Both the position numbers and the translations under genes were made by a program. The notes beneath the pieces were generated by a model that did no database searches, was not told where the DNA came from, and saw only the letters and a list, made by a program, of their open reading frames with translations. From Prosthecobacter gellanilyticus (GTDB lineage Bacteria; Verrucomicrobiota; Verrucomicrobiia; Verrucomicrobiales; Verrucomicrobiaceae), in assembly GCF_007992435.1 (NCBI RefSeq), contig NZ_BKAG01000017.1, positions 1-64,000 of the forward strand: DNA of 64,000 nt, read 5' to 3'. This document shows, in pieces, positions 17,585 through 27,300 of the stretch (positions within the stretch are counted from its first letter, which is position 1; every line of letters begins with the position of its first letter).

Positions 17585-18844
17585 TCAGCGGTCACACTCG
17601 CCCATCACGAAGTCGAGGCTGCCCAGAACGGAAGGCACATCACTCAGCAGATGGCCAGGGATCATCTTGGACAAGATGCTCAGATTGATAAAGGAGGGGC
17701 TGCGGATCTTCAGCCGGTAAGGCACGCCACCACCCTTGCTGTGAATGTAGAAGCCGAGCTCACCCTTGGGGTTCTCGGCACCGAAGTAAACTTCACCCGG
17801 AGGCGCATCGATGCCCTGCGTGGCGATGATGAAGTGGTGGATCAGCTCCTCCATCTTCATGAGCACCTTCTCCTTCTTCGGCAGCAGGCCCTTGGCATCC
17901 GCCACATTGATCGGACCGCCAGGCAGCTTGTCCATCACCTGACGCAGGATGCGCACGCTCTGGCGCATCTCTTCCATGCGCACCAGATAGCGGTCATAGC
18001 AGTCACCGGTGGTGCCCACAGGGATGTCGAAGTCGTAGCGCTCGTAGTCGAGGTAAGGATTGCTCTTCCGCAGGTCATGCGCCACGCCGGAACCACGCAG
18101 GTTCGGGCCGGAGATGCCCCAGTCGATCGCTTCCTGCTTCGTGATCACGCCCAGGTTCTGCGTGCGGGCCATGAAGATCGCGTTGCGGGTCAGCAGCTTG
18201 TCCACTTCATCGATCACCGGCTCCAGCTCATCCAGGAACTTGCGCACGGCGGAGACAAAGCCATCTGGCAGATCACGCACCTGGCCACCCACACGGGTGT
18301 AGCTGGTGGTGAAGCGCGCTCCGGTGAGCTGCTCGCACAGATTGTAGATCTTCTCACGCTCGGTGAAGGTATAAAGGAAGACGGTCATCGCGCCGACGTC
18401 CATCGCGAACACCCCGACTCCCAGCATGTGCGCGGAGATACGGGCCAGCTCGCAGCAGATCACGCGGATCGCGCGGCCACGCTCAGGCACTTCCCAGCCC
18501 ATCAGCTTCTCGCAGGCCAGGGCATAGGCCACATTGTTCGCCAGGGGGGCCAGGTAGTCCAGCCGGTCCGTGTAGGGCACGAACTGGTTGTAATGCATGT
18601 TCTCAGCGATCTTCTCGTCACCACGGTGCAGGAAGCCGACATCCGGATCCGCCTTCGTGATGATCTCGCCATCCATCTCCAAAACCAGGCGCAGCACGCC
18701 GTGCGTGGCCGGGTGGGAGGGCCCCATGTTCAGCACCATTTTCTCTCCCACGATGTCGGAGGTTGTGGCCTCCATGCTCTCCGCCTGCATCGCAGCCTTG
18801 GCGGCGACATCAGGGGCTTCGTATTCTCGCGTGACGGTGGGCAT
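17585..18844 (-). CDS. nuoD: NADH-quinone oxidoreductase subunit D
   Basis: A 419-residue NuoD, the 49-kDa-type subunit forming the quinone site of complex I. Family blocks are present: MGPSHPATHGVLRL, DPDVGFLHRGDEK, and the C-terminal end DFVMGECDR. The N-terminal 30 residues before the core are not conserved in kind. nuoC, which usually precedes or is fused to nuoD, is missing; upstream is a putative CRP-type operator and the end of a PEP-CTERM gene. nuoD-nuoE are probably co-transcribed. Confidence 0.96.
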   Translation of the reverse strand: MPTVTREYEAPDVAAKAAMQAESMEATTSDIVGEKMVLNMGPSHPATHGVLRLVLEMDGEIITKADPDVGFLHRGDEKIAENMHYNQFVPYTDRLDYLAPLANNVAYALACEKLMGWEVPERGRAIRVICCELARISAHMLGVGVFAMDVGAMTVFLYTFTEREKIYNLCEQLTGARFTTSYTRVGGQVRDLPDGFVSAVRKFLDELEPVIDEVDKLLTRNAIFMARTQNLGVITKQEAIDWGISGPNLRGSGVAHDLRKSNPYLDYERYDFDIPVGTTGDCYDRYLVRMEEMRQSVRILRQVMDKLPGGPINVADAKGLLPKKEKVLMKMEELIHHFIIATQGIDAPPGEVYFGAENPKGELGFYIHSKGGGVPYRLKIRSPSFINLSILSKMIPGHLLSDVPSVLGSLDFVMGECDR

Positions 18845-18902
18845 CAGATAATGGGGGAGGTCGGGGAGTATTCTACGGCCCCAAGAAGCGGCAACCCCAA
18901 TT

Positions 18903-18918
18903 TGTGAAAAATTTCACA
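18903..18918. promoter_or_regulatory. CRP/FNR-superfamily operator (TGTGA-N6-TCACA)
   Basis: An exact palindromic half-site pair TGTGA and TCACA with a 6-bp spacer, extended to an 8-bp inverted repeat (18902-18919). It lies 59 bp upstream of the nuoD start, so nuoD-nuoE are the likely target. The E. coli CRP consensus has this form; which local regulator binds is unknown. Confidence 0.55.
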
Positions 18919-19001
18919 AGCTCGGGTTTGTTCACATCCGGGCCCACTTTTTCACATTGCTCTATTAGAGAGGCAAAAGAGGCCCGTCGAGCCGGTCAGG
19001 A

Positions 19002-19760
19002 CTACTTCCGGCGACGGCGCACGCCCACCAGGACCACTCCCAGTGCCACCAGCATCAGCCGGGACGGCTCAGGGGTGATCGTCAGGTTGTTAAAGAACAG
19101 GTCGCGCTGAGCCCCCCCGGTTCCATTGCCAACGGTAAAGACCCGGACGTTCGTGATGGCCTGGTCACCGCCGCCTGCCGTGAGGGAGCCTGAGAAGGCC
19201 GTGGCACCCAGGGAGGCGCTGTAGCCGCTGGTGCTGTTCAGCCGGAAGGAGAACTTGAACCCGTCATCCGTGAAGCCCAGCCCCGTGGAGAGAGCGCCTG
19301 CCAGATCATTCTTGCTGTAGGTGGAATTGCCGCCGGTGAAGAAGAACTCGAACAGATTATTGTTCGCCGCATTCCGCAGGGAAACGCCCACGGTGGCCCC
19401 GGCGTCCACAAAGCCGTTGTCAAAGTCCAGCCCAATGTCCTGCCCGACCGACAGGGCTCCACCTGCTAACGTGTGGATGGCATTCGACTGCCCGCTCGTG
19501 TTCGACCAGATGCCCCATGCATTGGCTCCGGCACCTGCGCCGGCGCCATCGCCATTGCCCCCTGAGTTGCCTGCGAAGCTACCGCCAGGTGCCGTCGTGG
19601 AGGTGCTCCACACGTTCGTTGTTCCACTGCCCCCTGCCGTGATCGTGCCATCAGGACTGCCTGCCGGGTCGGAGGTCGCCGTATACGAGATGATCGTCGC
19701 TCCCTGGGACAAGGACGCAGCAGCAAGCACCAGGATGGCGGCGAATCGGGACGCTTTCAT
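19002..19760 (-). CDS. PEP-CTERM sorting domain protein
   Basis: A 252-residue exported protein with a signal peptide (MKASRFAAILVLAAASLSQG) and a C-terminal PEP-CTERM signal: PEPSRLMLVALGVVLVG followed by VRRRRK. That signal is recognised by exosortase, which cuts near the PEP motif and anchors or releases the protein at the cell surface or in extracellular matrix. The middle is Gly/Ser/Thr/Asn-rich and low in charge, probably a beta sandwich; no known domain is recognised. No exosortase gene is in the window. Confidence 0.88.
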   Translation of the reverse strand: MKASRFAAILVLAAASLSQGATIISYTATSDPAGSPDGTITAGGSGTTNVWSTSTTAPGGSFAGNSGGNGDGAGAGAGANAWGIWSNTSGQSNAIHTLAGGALSVGQDIGLDFDNGFVDAGATVGVSLRNAANNNLFEFFFTGGNSTYSKNDLAGALSTGLGFTDDGFKFSFRLNSTSGYSASLGATAFSGSLTAGGGDQAITNVRVFTVGNGTGGAQRDLFFNNLTITPEPSRLMLVALGVVLVGVRRRRK

Positions 19761-19874
19761 GAGACGGAACGGTTGAATTAACGGTTGGCGGAGAAGGGTT
19801 TAACAAAAAACGGAATGCGAAGTCAAAGCTGAAATGAGGTCACCCAGGACTCTAATGATGGAAATAATACATGG

Positions 19875-22800
19875 TTAGGGCAGCGGCGCTGACGTGACTT
19901 CGGCCTGGTAGAACTTGCGGCCACCCCCGGGATTGGTGTCCGTGAAGCTGAGGCTGGAACCCGTGCCGGCACGGTTGCGGGCCGTGGGCTCGTCCTCAAT
20001 TAGCCAATTCACCAAATCCACACTGCTGGAGACATGGTAGTAGCGCCCGGTCACCGTCGGGAAGCTTACCGTCACGTTGTTGCCGCTCCGCGTCACGTCA
20101 GAGATCGCGAAGCGGCTGCTTCGGTCCAGCGGGTTCGTGCCTGCGGCAGACTCATCTTCATTGCTCGTGCCGTCCCCATCCTGGTCAGCTCCGGCGCTGA
20201 GCAAAATGACGGGCGAGGTCTGGCTGCCCGCATTCGGCGCCCCTGCATCGGACTGGCTCGCGCCGGACTCCACCCCCGTCGCGCTCACCGCCCTCAGCGT
20301 GGCATAGTACACCGTGCCCGGCACCCCGGTGAACTGATAGCTCGTGCCGCTCACAATCGCATTGCTCACCACCTGGCTGCCTCCCGGCGTGGTGCCGATG
20401 CTGATCCTCCAGCCTGTGATGTTGTCATGCGGCCCGGCGTTGCTCGTCCACAGGAAAGTCCCCTGCGTGCCGATCTGGTAATACACCGCGTTAGGCGGAC
20501 TCGAGGGCGGTGGCGTCACGTCCACGACCTTCAGATACTGCGCCAGCTCCCCGTCATTCGTGATCGGGTTCACCGTGCCACCGCCCAGGTTCACGAAGAT
20601 GCCATTGCTGTAAATGTCCGCTCCTGTGCGTGCCGTGCCCCAGACATTCGCATTCGCATTGCTGCTGGCCAGGTTGCGGATGTTGTACTGCCTCGCGCCC
20701 GAGTTCACCAGCCCCAGCAGGTTCCACAGCGGATCTCCCACACCTCCGCGAACATCAAACGTGCTGCTCGTGGCCAGATGCGCGCCACCATGCTCAAAGA
20801 GGTTAGCAAAGCACAGCACCACATCCTTGAAGGCTGGCGAGGCATTCGCCTGCTCATACTTGGCGATGGCAAAGATATTATCCGCTGGCGCTCCACCACC
20901 GATCTTCAGATCGAGATAATATTGGTTCAGCGACTTGATCGCCGGGCTGTTGAGTCGCGCCCAGTTCACCCGTCCATGCCACTGCGCCATGCCGGTGTTG
21001 TTTGGTGGTTGCGTGCCTCCATACCAGAACTGCGCCCGGTTCCACTTTTTGAAGTGCGGGATGCGCTTGCCGAAGTTCAGCTCGTGATCCGTCTCAAACC
21101 CGTCGTAGTGAAAGGTGCCTGCGTTCGTGTTGTAGTTCTGGATCCCCTGCTCCTGCCCGTAAAAGATCATCGGCAGGCCCGGCACCGTCGTCATCACCGC
21201 ATAGCGCGTGGCATTCAGCCAGGCATCATTGTCCGGCAGGATCTCGTCATGTCCGGTGATGTTCAGCAGGATGGCTCCCGTGCGGTAATTGCTCCTCCGC
21301 GTCTCCAGCGCACTCTGGATGTCCGACTCCTTGTTCACGTGGCTAGCCGTGAAGTTGAAGACCAGGCTCTCGTTGAGGATGTCAAACACCCGGTTGCTCC
21401 GGTATCCCGGCTGCTCGCCATCCAGCGTCTCGGCCATGAACACAAAATTCCATTTCGCGCTGCGGGTCTTGTTGATGACATACTCCCAAAGCTGGTTCGG
21501 CAGACCCTGGCCGAAATCACAGCGCAGCGAATCAATCCCCTTGTTGTCCGCCGCCAGCCGCGCCGCATACGTGCCGCTCGTTGAGTTCGACAGCGAATGC
21601 CCCGTCTGCTGCAGCCAATACACCGGGTAGTAACCCAGGTAGCGCCAGGCCTTCACCACCTCCGGACTGATCGAGTTCCAGTCCATCACATCGTCTTCGT
21701 TCTTGTGCGGGCGATCCGCTTCCGGATACGAATCAAAGCGCCACTGCGCCGAATAGCGTCCATAGTACAGCTCGCTCACATCACTCCATTTGCCGAAGTC
21801 ATTGCGATCCGGTGCCACGGCCTTGTCCTTGTCCGCCAGACTCGTGAAATACGTCGCCGGTTGTCCATAGTCACCCGTGCGCGAATACCAGTTCGCCGGA
21901 ATGCTTGTGGCAGTGCTGCCCGTGAAACCCAAGTCCACACCACCCTGCCCATACACCGCATCCCAGGCCGAGTGATTCGCCACGAAATCCAGCATCACAT
22001 TGATCGTGCCCACCGTGCCGCTGTAGTTGTCTGCCTTCGTCACGAAAGTCTGAAATTCGCTCATCGCCGAGGCCTCCGTGTTGGCGCTGCCGAGATACGG
22101 GCTCACCGCAAAAAAATTCTTCGTCGCATACGGGCTCCCCGGCATGTAGGGCGTCGACGTCGCCGGATCATTCTCCACACCCAAACCGCCCGTCGGATGG
22201 ATCGGCTGGAACCACAGGCAGTTCGTCTGGATGGTGTTGAAATAGTCCAAGCTCAGCGGGTCATTGCCATCGCCGTCGCCATCCGCCGCACCCAGCAGAT
22301 CCACAAAAGTGCTGCGCCCGCCTTGGTTCGCGGCCGTCGCCTCGATCGTCAGCGGGTTCACTTCATACAGCGTCATCTCCAGCGCCTTCTTGGGCGAGAC
22401 CACCACCGCATGATCGCGATCCCCATAGTAGAACCACGGCCCCGTCGGTGAAAACCGATACCGCACGGTGGCTCGATACGCCCCCGTCCGCGTCACCGGC
22501 AGTACCGCCGTCCACGTGCTGCCGCTGCTGTTCGTCATCGCATACGCCTTGTAGTAGTGCGTCTCATTCTGCCCCGCCACATCTCGAGCCGGTGGCAAGA
22601 TGCCATCCGGAATCCCATCTCCATTGTTATCCTGATCCGCCTTGTCACGACGATTCAAGTTCGTCACCACCTCCACCTCCGTCGGCGGCGTGCCTGCATT
22701 GAAAGTCGTGCTCACATTCAGCGACTGCGCCTCCCCCGCGATTTCATCGATGAAAAACTTCGTCGTCTTATAGCCACCGCTCGCGCCATTGATCGTCAGG

Positions 22801-23543
22801 TCACTGATCCTTTGCACCCCGCTGATCGTGTAGTTCGCCCCCGCATTGTTGTTCCAGGAAAGCGTCAGCGCATTCGTCGCAAATCCGCTGTGAAACTTGT
22901 CCGGCGTCGCCGTGCTCGTCATCACATACCATTGATAGGTCTTCCCATCCTTGATGTCCGGAATCGTCACCGTCGCCGTGCTTCCAGCCACACTCGCCCG
23001 CACCACCTGCGCATAGGTCCAGTTCGAGTCCGTGTAGCGCACATACACCTTCTCTTCCGCCGACGGCGCTCCATTCAGATTGATCGTGATCAGCCCGCTC
23101 GTCGCATTCCGCGAAACACCCGTGATCGCCGCCGGCGCCGCGCTCATCTCCATCACGGAAACAAACGTGTTCGCCAGCCCCGGGTCCTTTGCCGTGAAAA
23201 CATAGCGCTTCCCGCTCGTCACCCCGCCCGAGAGCTTCGCCGCCGAATCCCCCGAAGGCTGGTAGTACAGGATCGCCAGCTCATTCTTCTGAAAGATCAG
23301 ATTCCCTCCATAGTCCTTCGCAAAATCATTCCCCGCGACCATCTTAAAATTGTAGTCGCTGTCATTCGCTCCCGCCGTCCACTCATAGCGAAACCACTCC
23401 GCACTCCCATCCGGTCCCGTGAACTTATAACAGTTCGTCGTCCCCAGATCCCACCCCTGCCCATCCCCCGGAAAATCCACCTCGTTCGCATTCCAGGCGA
23501 ATGCGGACGACGCCAGAAGAAGCAATGGCAGCAGCAGTTTCAT
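19875..23543 (-). CDS. Secreted GH13 alpha-amylase family protein (1222 aa)
   Basis: A multidomain exported glycosidase acting on alpha-glucans. The signal peptide is MKLLLPLLLLASSAFA. Residues 20-400 are beta-rich, Ig or carbohydrate-binding-like modules. The GH13 barrel (about 400-900) shows region I DFVANH (near 519), region II SLRCDF with the nucleophile Asp (near 676), region III MAETLD with the acid/base Glu (near 703) and region IV GHDE (near 763). A fibronectin-like part follows, then a calcium-type DQDGDGTSNEDE repeat and a C-terminal module (last 103 residues) ending RKFYQAEV that is shared with the proteins at 24354 and 45443. Exact specificity is unknown. Confidence 0.9.
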   Translation of the reverse strand: MKLLLPLLLLASSAFAWNANEVDFPGDGQGWDLGTTNCYKFTGPDGSAEWFRYEWTAGANDSDYNFKMVAGNDFAKDYGGNLIFQKNELAILYYQPSGDSAAKLSGGVTSGKRYVFTAKDPGLANTFVSVMEMSAAPAAITGVSRNATSGLITINLNGAPSAEEKVYVRYTDSNWTYAQVVRASVAGSTATVTIPDIKDGKTYQWYVMTSTATPDKFHSGFATNALTLSWNNNAGANYTISGVQRISDLTINGASGGYKTTKFFIDEIAGEAQSLNVSTTFNAGTPPTEVEVVTNLNRRDKADQDNNGDGIPDGILPPARDVAGQNETHYYKAYAMTNSSGSTWTAVLPVTRTGAYRATVRYRFSPTGPWFYYGDRDHAVVVSPKKALEMTLYEVNPLTIEATAANQGGRSTFVDLLGAADGDGDGNDPLSLDYFNTIQTNCLWFQPIHPTGGLGVENDPATSTPYMPGSPYATKNFFAVSPYLGSANTEASAMSEFQTFVTKADNYSGTVGTINVMLDFVANHSAWDAVYGQGGVDLGFTGSTATSIPANWYSRTGDYGQPATYFTSLADKDKAVAPDRNDFGKWSDVSELYYGRYSAQWRFDSYPEADRPHKNEDDVMDWNSISPEVVKAWRYLGYYPVYWLQQTGHSLSNSTSGTYAARLAADNKGIDSLRCDFGQGLPNQLWEYVINKTRSAKWNFVFMAETLDGEQPGYRSNRVFDILNESLVFNFTASHVNKESDIQSALETRRSNYRTGAILLNITGHDEILPDNDAWLNATRYAVMTTVPGLPMIFYGQEQGIQNYNTNAGTFHYDGFETDHELNFGKRIPHFKKWNRAQFWYGGTQPPNNTGMAQWHGRVNWARLNSPAIKSLNQYYLDLKIGGGAPADNIFAIAKYEQANASPAFKDVVLCFANLFEHGGAHLATSSTFDVRGGVGDPLWNLLGLVNSGARQYNIRNLASSNANANVWGTARTGADIYSNGIFVNLGGGTVNPITNDGELAQYLKVVDVTPPPSSPPNAVYYQIGTQGTFLWTSNAGPHDNITGWRISIGTTPGGSQVVSNAIVSGTSYQFTGVPGTVYYATLRAVSATGVESGASQSDAGAPNAGSQTSPVILLSAGADQDGDGTSNEDESAAGTNPLDRSSRFAISDVTRSGNNVTVSFPTVTGRYYHVSSSVDLVNWLIEDEPTARNRAGTGSSLSFTDTNPGGGRKFYQAEVTSAPLP

Positions 23544-23669
23544 GACAGGGTTGGATGGATCGCCGCCTCACAGAGCCCTGGATTCCACCAGTCCCATGAA
23601 GCGCCCCAAGCACTACGAGAAAACCACCCCCAAGTCTTTTGGCCATCCGTCTATTTTCAAATCCAGCCT

Positions 23670-23727
23670 GGATCTACCTTGATTGACCTGGATCGCCCAG
23701 CGTGGCCAACTTTCTCCGAAAGTTGAG
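23670..23727. repeat. Composite repeat copy 1: GGATC triad plus 27-bp element
   Basis: GGATCTACCT, TGATTGACCT and GGATCGCCCA follow at a 10-bp period. They run directly into a 27-bp element (23701-23727) that starts CGTGGCCAAC and contains the 7-bp inverted repeat AACTTTC-TCC-GAAAGTT. Confidence 0.8.
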
Positions 23728-23756
23728 CCCAAGACCCTCGTCAGCCAAACCAACCT

Positions 23757-23786
23757 TGATCTACTTGGATTAGGCTGGATCACCCC
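23757..23786. repeat. GGATC triad copy 2
   Basis: TGATCTACTT, GGATTAGGCT and GGATCACCCC in register at a 10-bp period. No palindrome element follows directly; the 38-nt inverted repeat begins 24 bp later. Confidence 0.75.
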
Positions 23787-23810
23787 CTGGGTTTCCGAAG
23801 ACCGGCCGGC

Positions 23811-23848
23811 CGGACGTACAACCCCATTCCAATGGGGTTGTACGTCCG
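23811..23848. repeat. 38-nt perfect inverted repeat
   Basis: Two 18-nt arms (CGGACGTACAACCCCATT and its exact complement) around a 2-nt CC centre. No T-run follows on either side, so it is unlikely to be an ordinary terminator. Confidence 0.85.
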
Positions 23849-23891
23849 ATCACCCCACGAGCTCCGCAGCCTCCCAGCACCCCGAGCAGGT

Positions 23892-23952
23892 CGGATCAGG
23901 TCTGATCGACTCGGATCCACTCCAACGTGGCCAACTTTTTCCGAAAGTTGAG
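23892..23952. repeat. Composite repeat copy 3: GGATC triad plus 27-bp element
   Basis: CGGATCAGGT, CTGATCGACT and CGGATCCACT at a 10-bp period, followed by a second copy of the 27-bp element (23926-23952), which differs from the one at 23701 at one position (TTTCTCC versus TTTTTCC). Confidence 0.8.
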
Positions 23953-23995
23953 ACCGCCCTGCCATCTCGCCCATCCACTTCCCTCCAACCAGCCG

Positions 23996-24025
23996 GGATC
24001 TGGTTGGATCTACTTGGATTCGCCT
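23996..24025. repeat. GGATC triad copy 4
   Basis: GGATCTGGTT, GGATCTACTT and GGATTCGCCT in exact 10-bp register. Confidence 0.75.
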
Positions 24026-24129
24026 TGAGCACCCCGCAGCGAAGCGCGCCAGCAAGGTAGCCATCACATTCTGTGTGATGAGCCCACGACCTCGCCACCT
24101 CCATTCGCACCTCCTCCACCCACAAGGTT

Positions 24130-24159
24130 GGATCCAGTCGGATTCGCTCGGATCGCCTC
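24130..24159. repeat. GGATC triad copy 5
   Basis: GGATCCAGTC, GGATTCGCTC and GGATCGCCTC in exact 10-bp register. Confidence 0.75.
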
Positions 24160-24353
24160 TCTCCTCTGAAACCACCGTCAATCCCTCACGCGGAATCAAC
24201 CACGGTAAACAACCGCAAACGTCTCCTGCCTCCGTCTCCCCATCTCCAAATCTCCTGTGAAAGTACGCACTCATAGCCCCGCACTCTCCACCACTCTCCC
24301 ACAGCACGAAAGTGACCCAAGCATCCCCTTTGGACACCGCAAAACTCCATCAC

Positions 24354-27300
24354 TCACTCCACCCTCCTCACCTCAACCTTGTAAAACCTCCGCGTCTGAT
24401 TCGTCGTATCATCCACCACCTGTGTCGCCCCCGTCCCCAGCAAATCCCCGGTCACCGGACTCCACCCCGTCATATCATCGCTATAAAAAACGCGATACCA
24501 CCGGTTAGGCACCGTCGCAAAAGTCACGCGGAAGCCCGTCGGCGTCTTCGTCGGTGTCGGCAGATACGCATCCGCCGCCTGCGGATTCAGCCCCAGGATG
24601 AACTCCTCCAGGTTCGTGTAACCATCAAAGTCCGGATTGCCGTTGTCGCCATTGGCACCCGTGCCATCCCCCGCATTCAAAAGGTGCGACGTCTCCCAAG
24701 CATCCGGCAACGCATCGCCATCGAGCGACTCGCTCAGCGTCGGCCCCGTCTCAAACCCGAGGTCAAAGCTCGCGCCACTCGTCAGCGTGAACTCCACCTG
24801 CTGCGTCTGCGCCTGGTTGCGCAGGTTGATCGTGTCAAACTGGGTCACTGGATCATCATCGATCGCGCTCGCATTGTAAGTCACGCCACTGATCCCGCGC
24901 ACATAGGCACGCACCACCGCATCCGGCGCATTGTTCGTCAGCGACACGATGCTACCCACATTCGAAAGCCCGCCGAGATGCGTCTGCCCCTTCGCCAGCA
25001 GGTTCGAGAGATGCGGACTCAGTCCATGACGTTGCGAAAGCGATGTCACCCCGCCCGTCAGCGTGTAGCTCGCATGCAGCACATTCGCCCGCACCCCCAG
25101 CGTGATCGCCTTCGCCACCTTCCCGTCCGGGCTGGTGAAAATAAATCCATTCGTCGTGGCAGCAGCCGTGTACAGCGCATTGTTATACGCGATGCTGTTC
25201 GTCCCTGCCGCATACCAGTCCTTGAACCCGCTGGTGCGATAGCTCCCCACCGCGCCGCTGATCACATTCACCGCACCTTCCTCCTCGGTTTCAAAACCCG
25301 AGTAACTGTGCGGATTGCCGATCGTCTGCAACACGCGACCCGTGCCCAGGTCACGCACAAACGCGCAGGTCAGACGTCCGCCGATGCGCTCAAACAGCGC
25401 AAACACGCGGTCATTGTAGAGCAGATACTCATTCTCCCCGTCCAGGTCCGCATCCGCAGCGGTCGCCACCGTGCTGTTCGTCAAAGTCCCCGCACTAGCT
25501 GCCCACTGGCTTACCCGCTGATACACCGCTGCCCAGCGCAACTGGCCCTGCGCAGCCTTCGCGAAACCCGCCAGGTTGTTGTTGCTCGTGTCCGGGTTGA
25601 TGTAATCCCCCGTGCTGTACTTCGAAAGGTCTGCCGTCGGCTGCTCATGAAAAGCCGTGAGCCACATGGCACTGTGGAAAGCATTGCGTGAGAGCGCTCC
25701 AAGCTGCGGCTCCGCTACCGACAGCGTCGTGCCAGCCGTCCACGCCGTGTTTGCCAAACCCGAGACACCTACCTGACCAAAAGCCACCGGCAGCGGCACC
25801 GAATGACGCACATTGAAAACCTTCGCACTCAAGCTCTCCTCACGTCCCGACTGACCGAAGTACCAGTTGTCGTAGTTCTCCTGCGTCGCGTAGTGCACAA
25901 AGTCCTTCGAAACCGTCGGTAGCGCAGGCGAGTTCCTCTCCACAAACGGCCAGACCTCCGGCGTGCCATCGCGATTCGAGTCCACCTCACCCGCAGCAAT
26001 GGCCTGCGGTGTCGTGAGCTGGATCCACGGGCGACTCGCCATCCAGGCGATGTTGGCGTCATAGCCATCCGCCTTGGTTTTGGAGACAAAATCACTCCAG
26101 TCACTGCCCAGGACCACCACCTGATCCTGCGTGGCACTGCGCGCCTTGCGGCTGAAAAGCTCGCGCAGGCTGGTGTTGAGACCTCCATCCGTGTTATCAA
26201 ACCGGAACTGGCTCGGCTGGTCGTTGATGACAAAAGTCTTCACGCCATGGATGCGGTTCAGCCGGTAACCATCATTGCTCAAAGAGCTCGTGCGCCCAAA
26301 CCACTTCTCCATGTGTCTGGTCTGATCCGCGAAAGTGAAGCCAAACCCGCTGCCACTGATGATGTCAAGGGCCGCCGCGTTCAGCACACGCTCTGGCGGA
26401 TACAGCACGCTCGTGGAGGGAGCCACGCCATAGATCTGCATCAGCATGGCGGAAGCATCCGCGATGTTCGTCTGTGTGAAACCCAGCGGGAAGTAAGGCA
26501 GGATGTGATCGCTATACGTCGTGCCCGTGAAGCGCAGCACACCGCTGCCTGCCAGGGCCGTCAGACGTGCGTTCAATGCCGGACCATCGCGCCAGGGCTT
26601 GTTCACCGCCGGATCCACCTTCGCCCACTGCACCGCGCTCGCCAGCATCGGCGTCACATGCAGCGCCATCGGCGCCGCATAGGCCTGATGCACCTCCAGC
26701 GGCCGATACCACCCCGCGCCCGCACCATTGTTCAGCAGCGCATGGATCTCGCTTCCCGCCATCAGCGGCCGGCTCTCATGCACGAGGCTCGCCACCTTCA
26801 CCCGCTTCCACATGTCATTCGTGCCACTCGGGCCAAACCAGCTCTTCAGCACGCTCCCAGAACCACTCAGCGTGCTCTGGTCGCGCCAGTAGTCACTGGC
26901 AATGCCGTCATCCGAAATGCTGTCGCGGATGTCACTGCGATTCGCGATCTCCCCTGCCCCGGCTGGCGTGTTTTGCGTGCCATCCCGCGTGGTGAAGACC
27001 TGGTAGTTCAGTGTGCCCGCATTGCCATTCCAGCCTGCATCGAGCAATGCCTTGCGGCTGATGCTGAACTCCACCGCATCCAGCGTGCTGTTATACCAGG
27101 ACTTCTTGAATCCATCCGCCTCCAGCTGGCTGCGCTTCACCACGCCAAAGGTCGTCAGGTCCTGGTTGATGCTGGTGGAGTTGCTTCCCGCATTCGTGTC
27201 CACATACACCGCGCCATTGTCCGTGCTGTAAGCCGCCACACAAACCTCCCAGCGCATGTTCGTGCGCGTGTCGAGCTGGTCCGGCAGCGCCGACTCACCA

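Larger units (their letters stand above)
23544..24353. other. Gene-free spacer rich in repeats
   Basis: The 810 bp between the two amylase genes hold no convincing gene: short open frames here run through repeats and have no coding bias. It contains five copies of a 10-bp-period GGATC triad, two copies of a 27-bp palindrome-bearing element, and a 38-nt perfect inverted repeat, listed separately. It must also hold the promoter of the 1222-aa amylase and any terminator of the 2792-aa gene. Confidence 0.8.

Noticed and set aside
18907-18919. An FNR box upstream of nuoD
   Set aside because: The site is TGTGA-N6-TCACA, the CRP form; the FNR form TTGAT-N4-ATCAA is not present.
20034-21584. A 516-codon open frame on the plus strand inside the 1222-aa amylase gene
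   Set aside because: It is the antisense shadow of a well-supported GH13 gene; the product is Arg/His/Ala-rich with no domain, as expected from GC-rich codon bias.
23683-24353. Short open frames in the repeat-rich spacer as small genes
   Set aside because: They run through the GGATC triads and palindromes on both strands, with no start signals or recognisable products.
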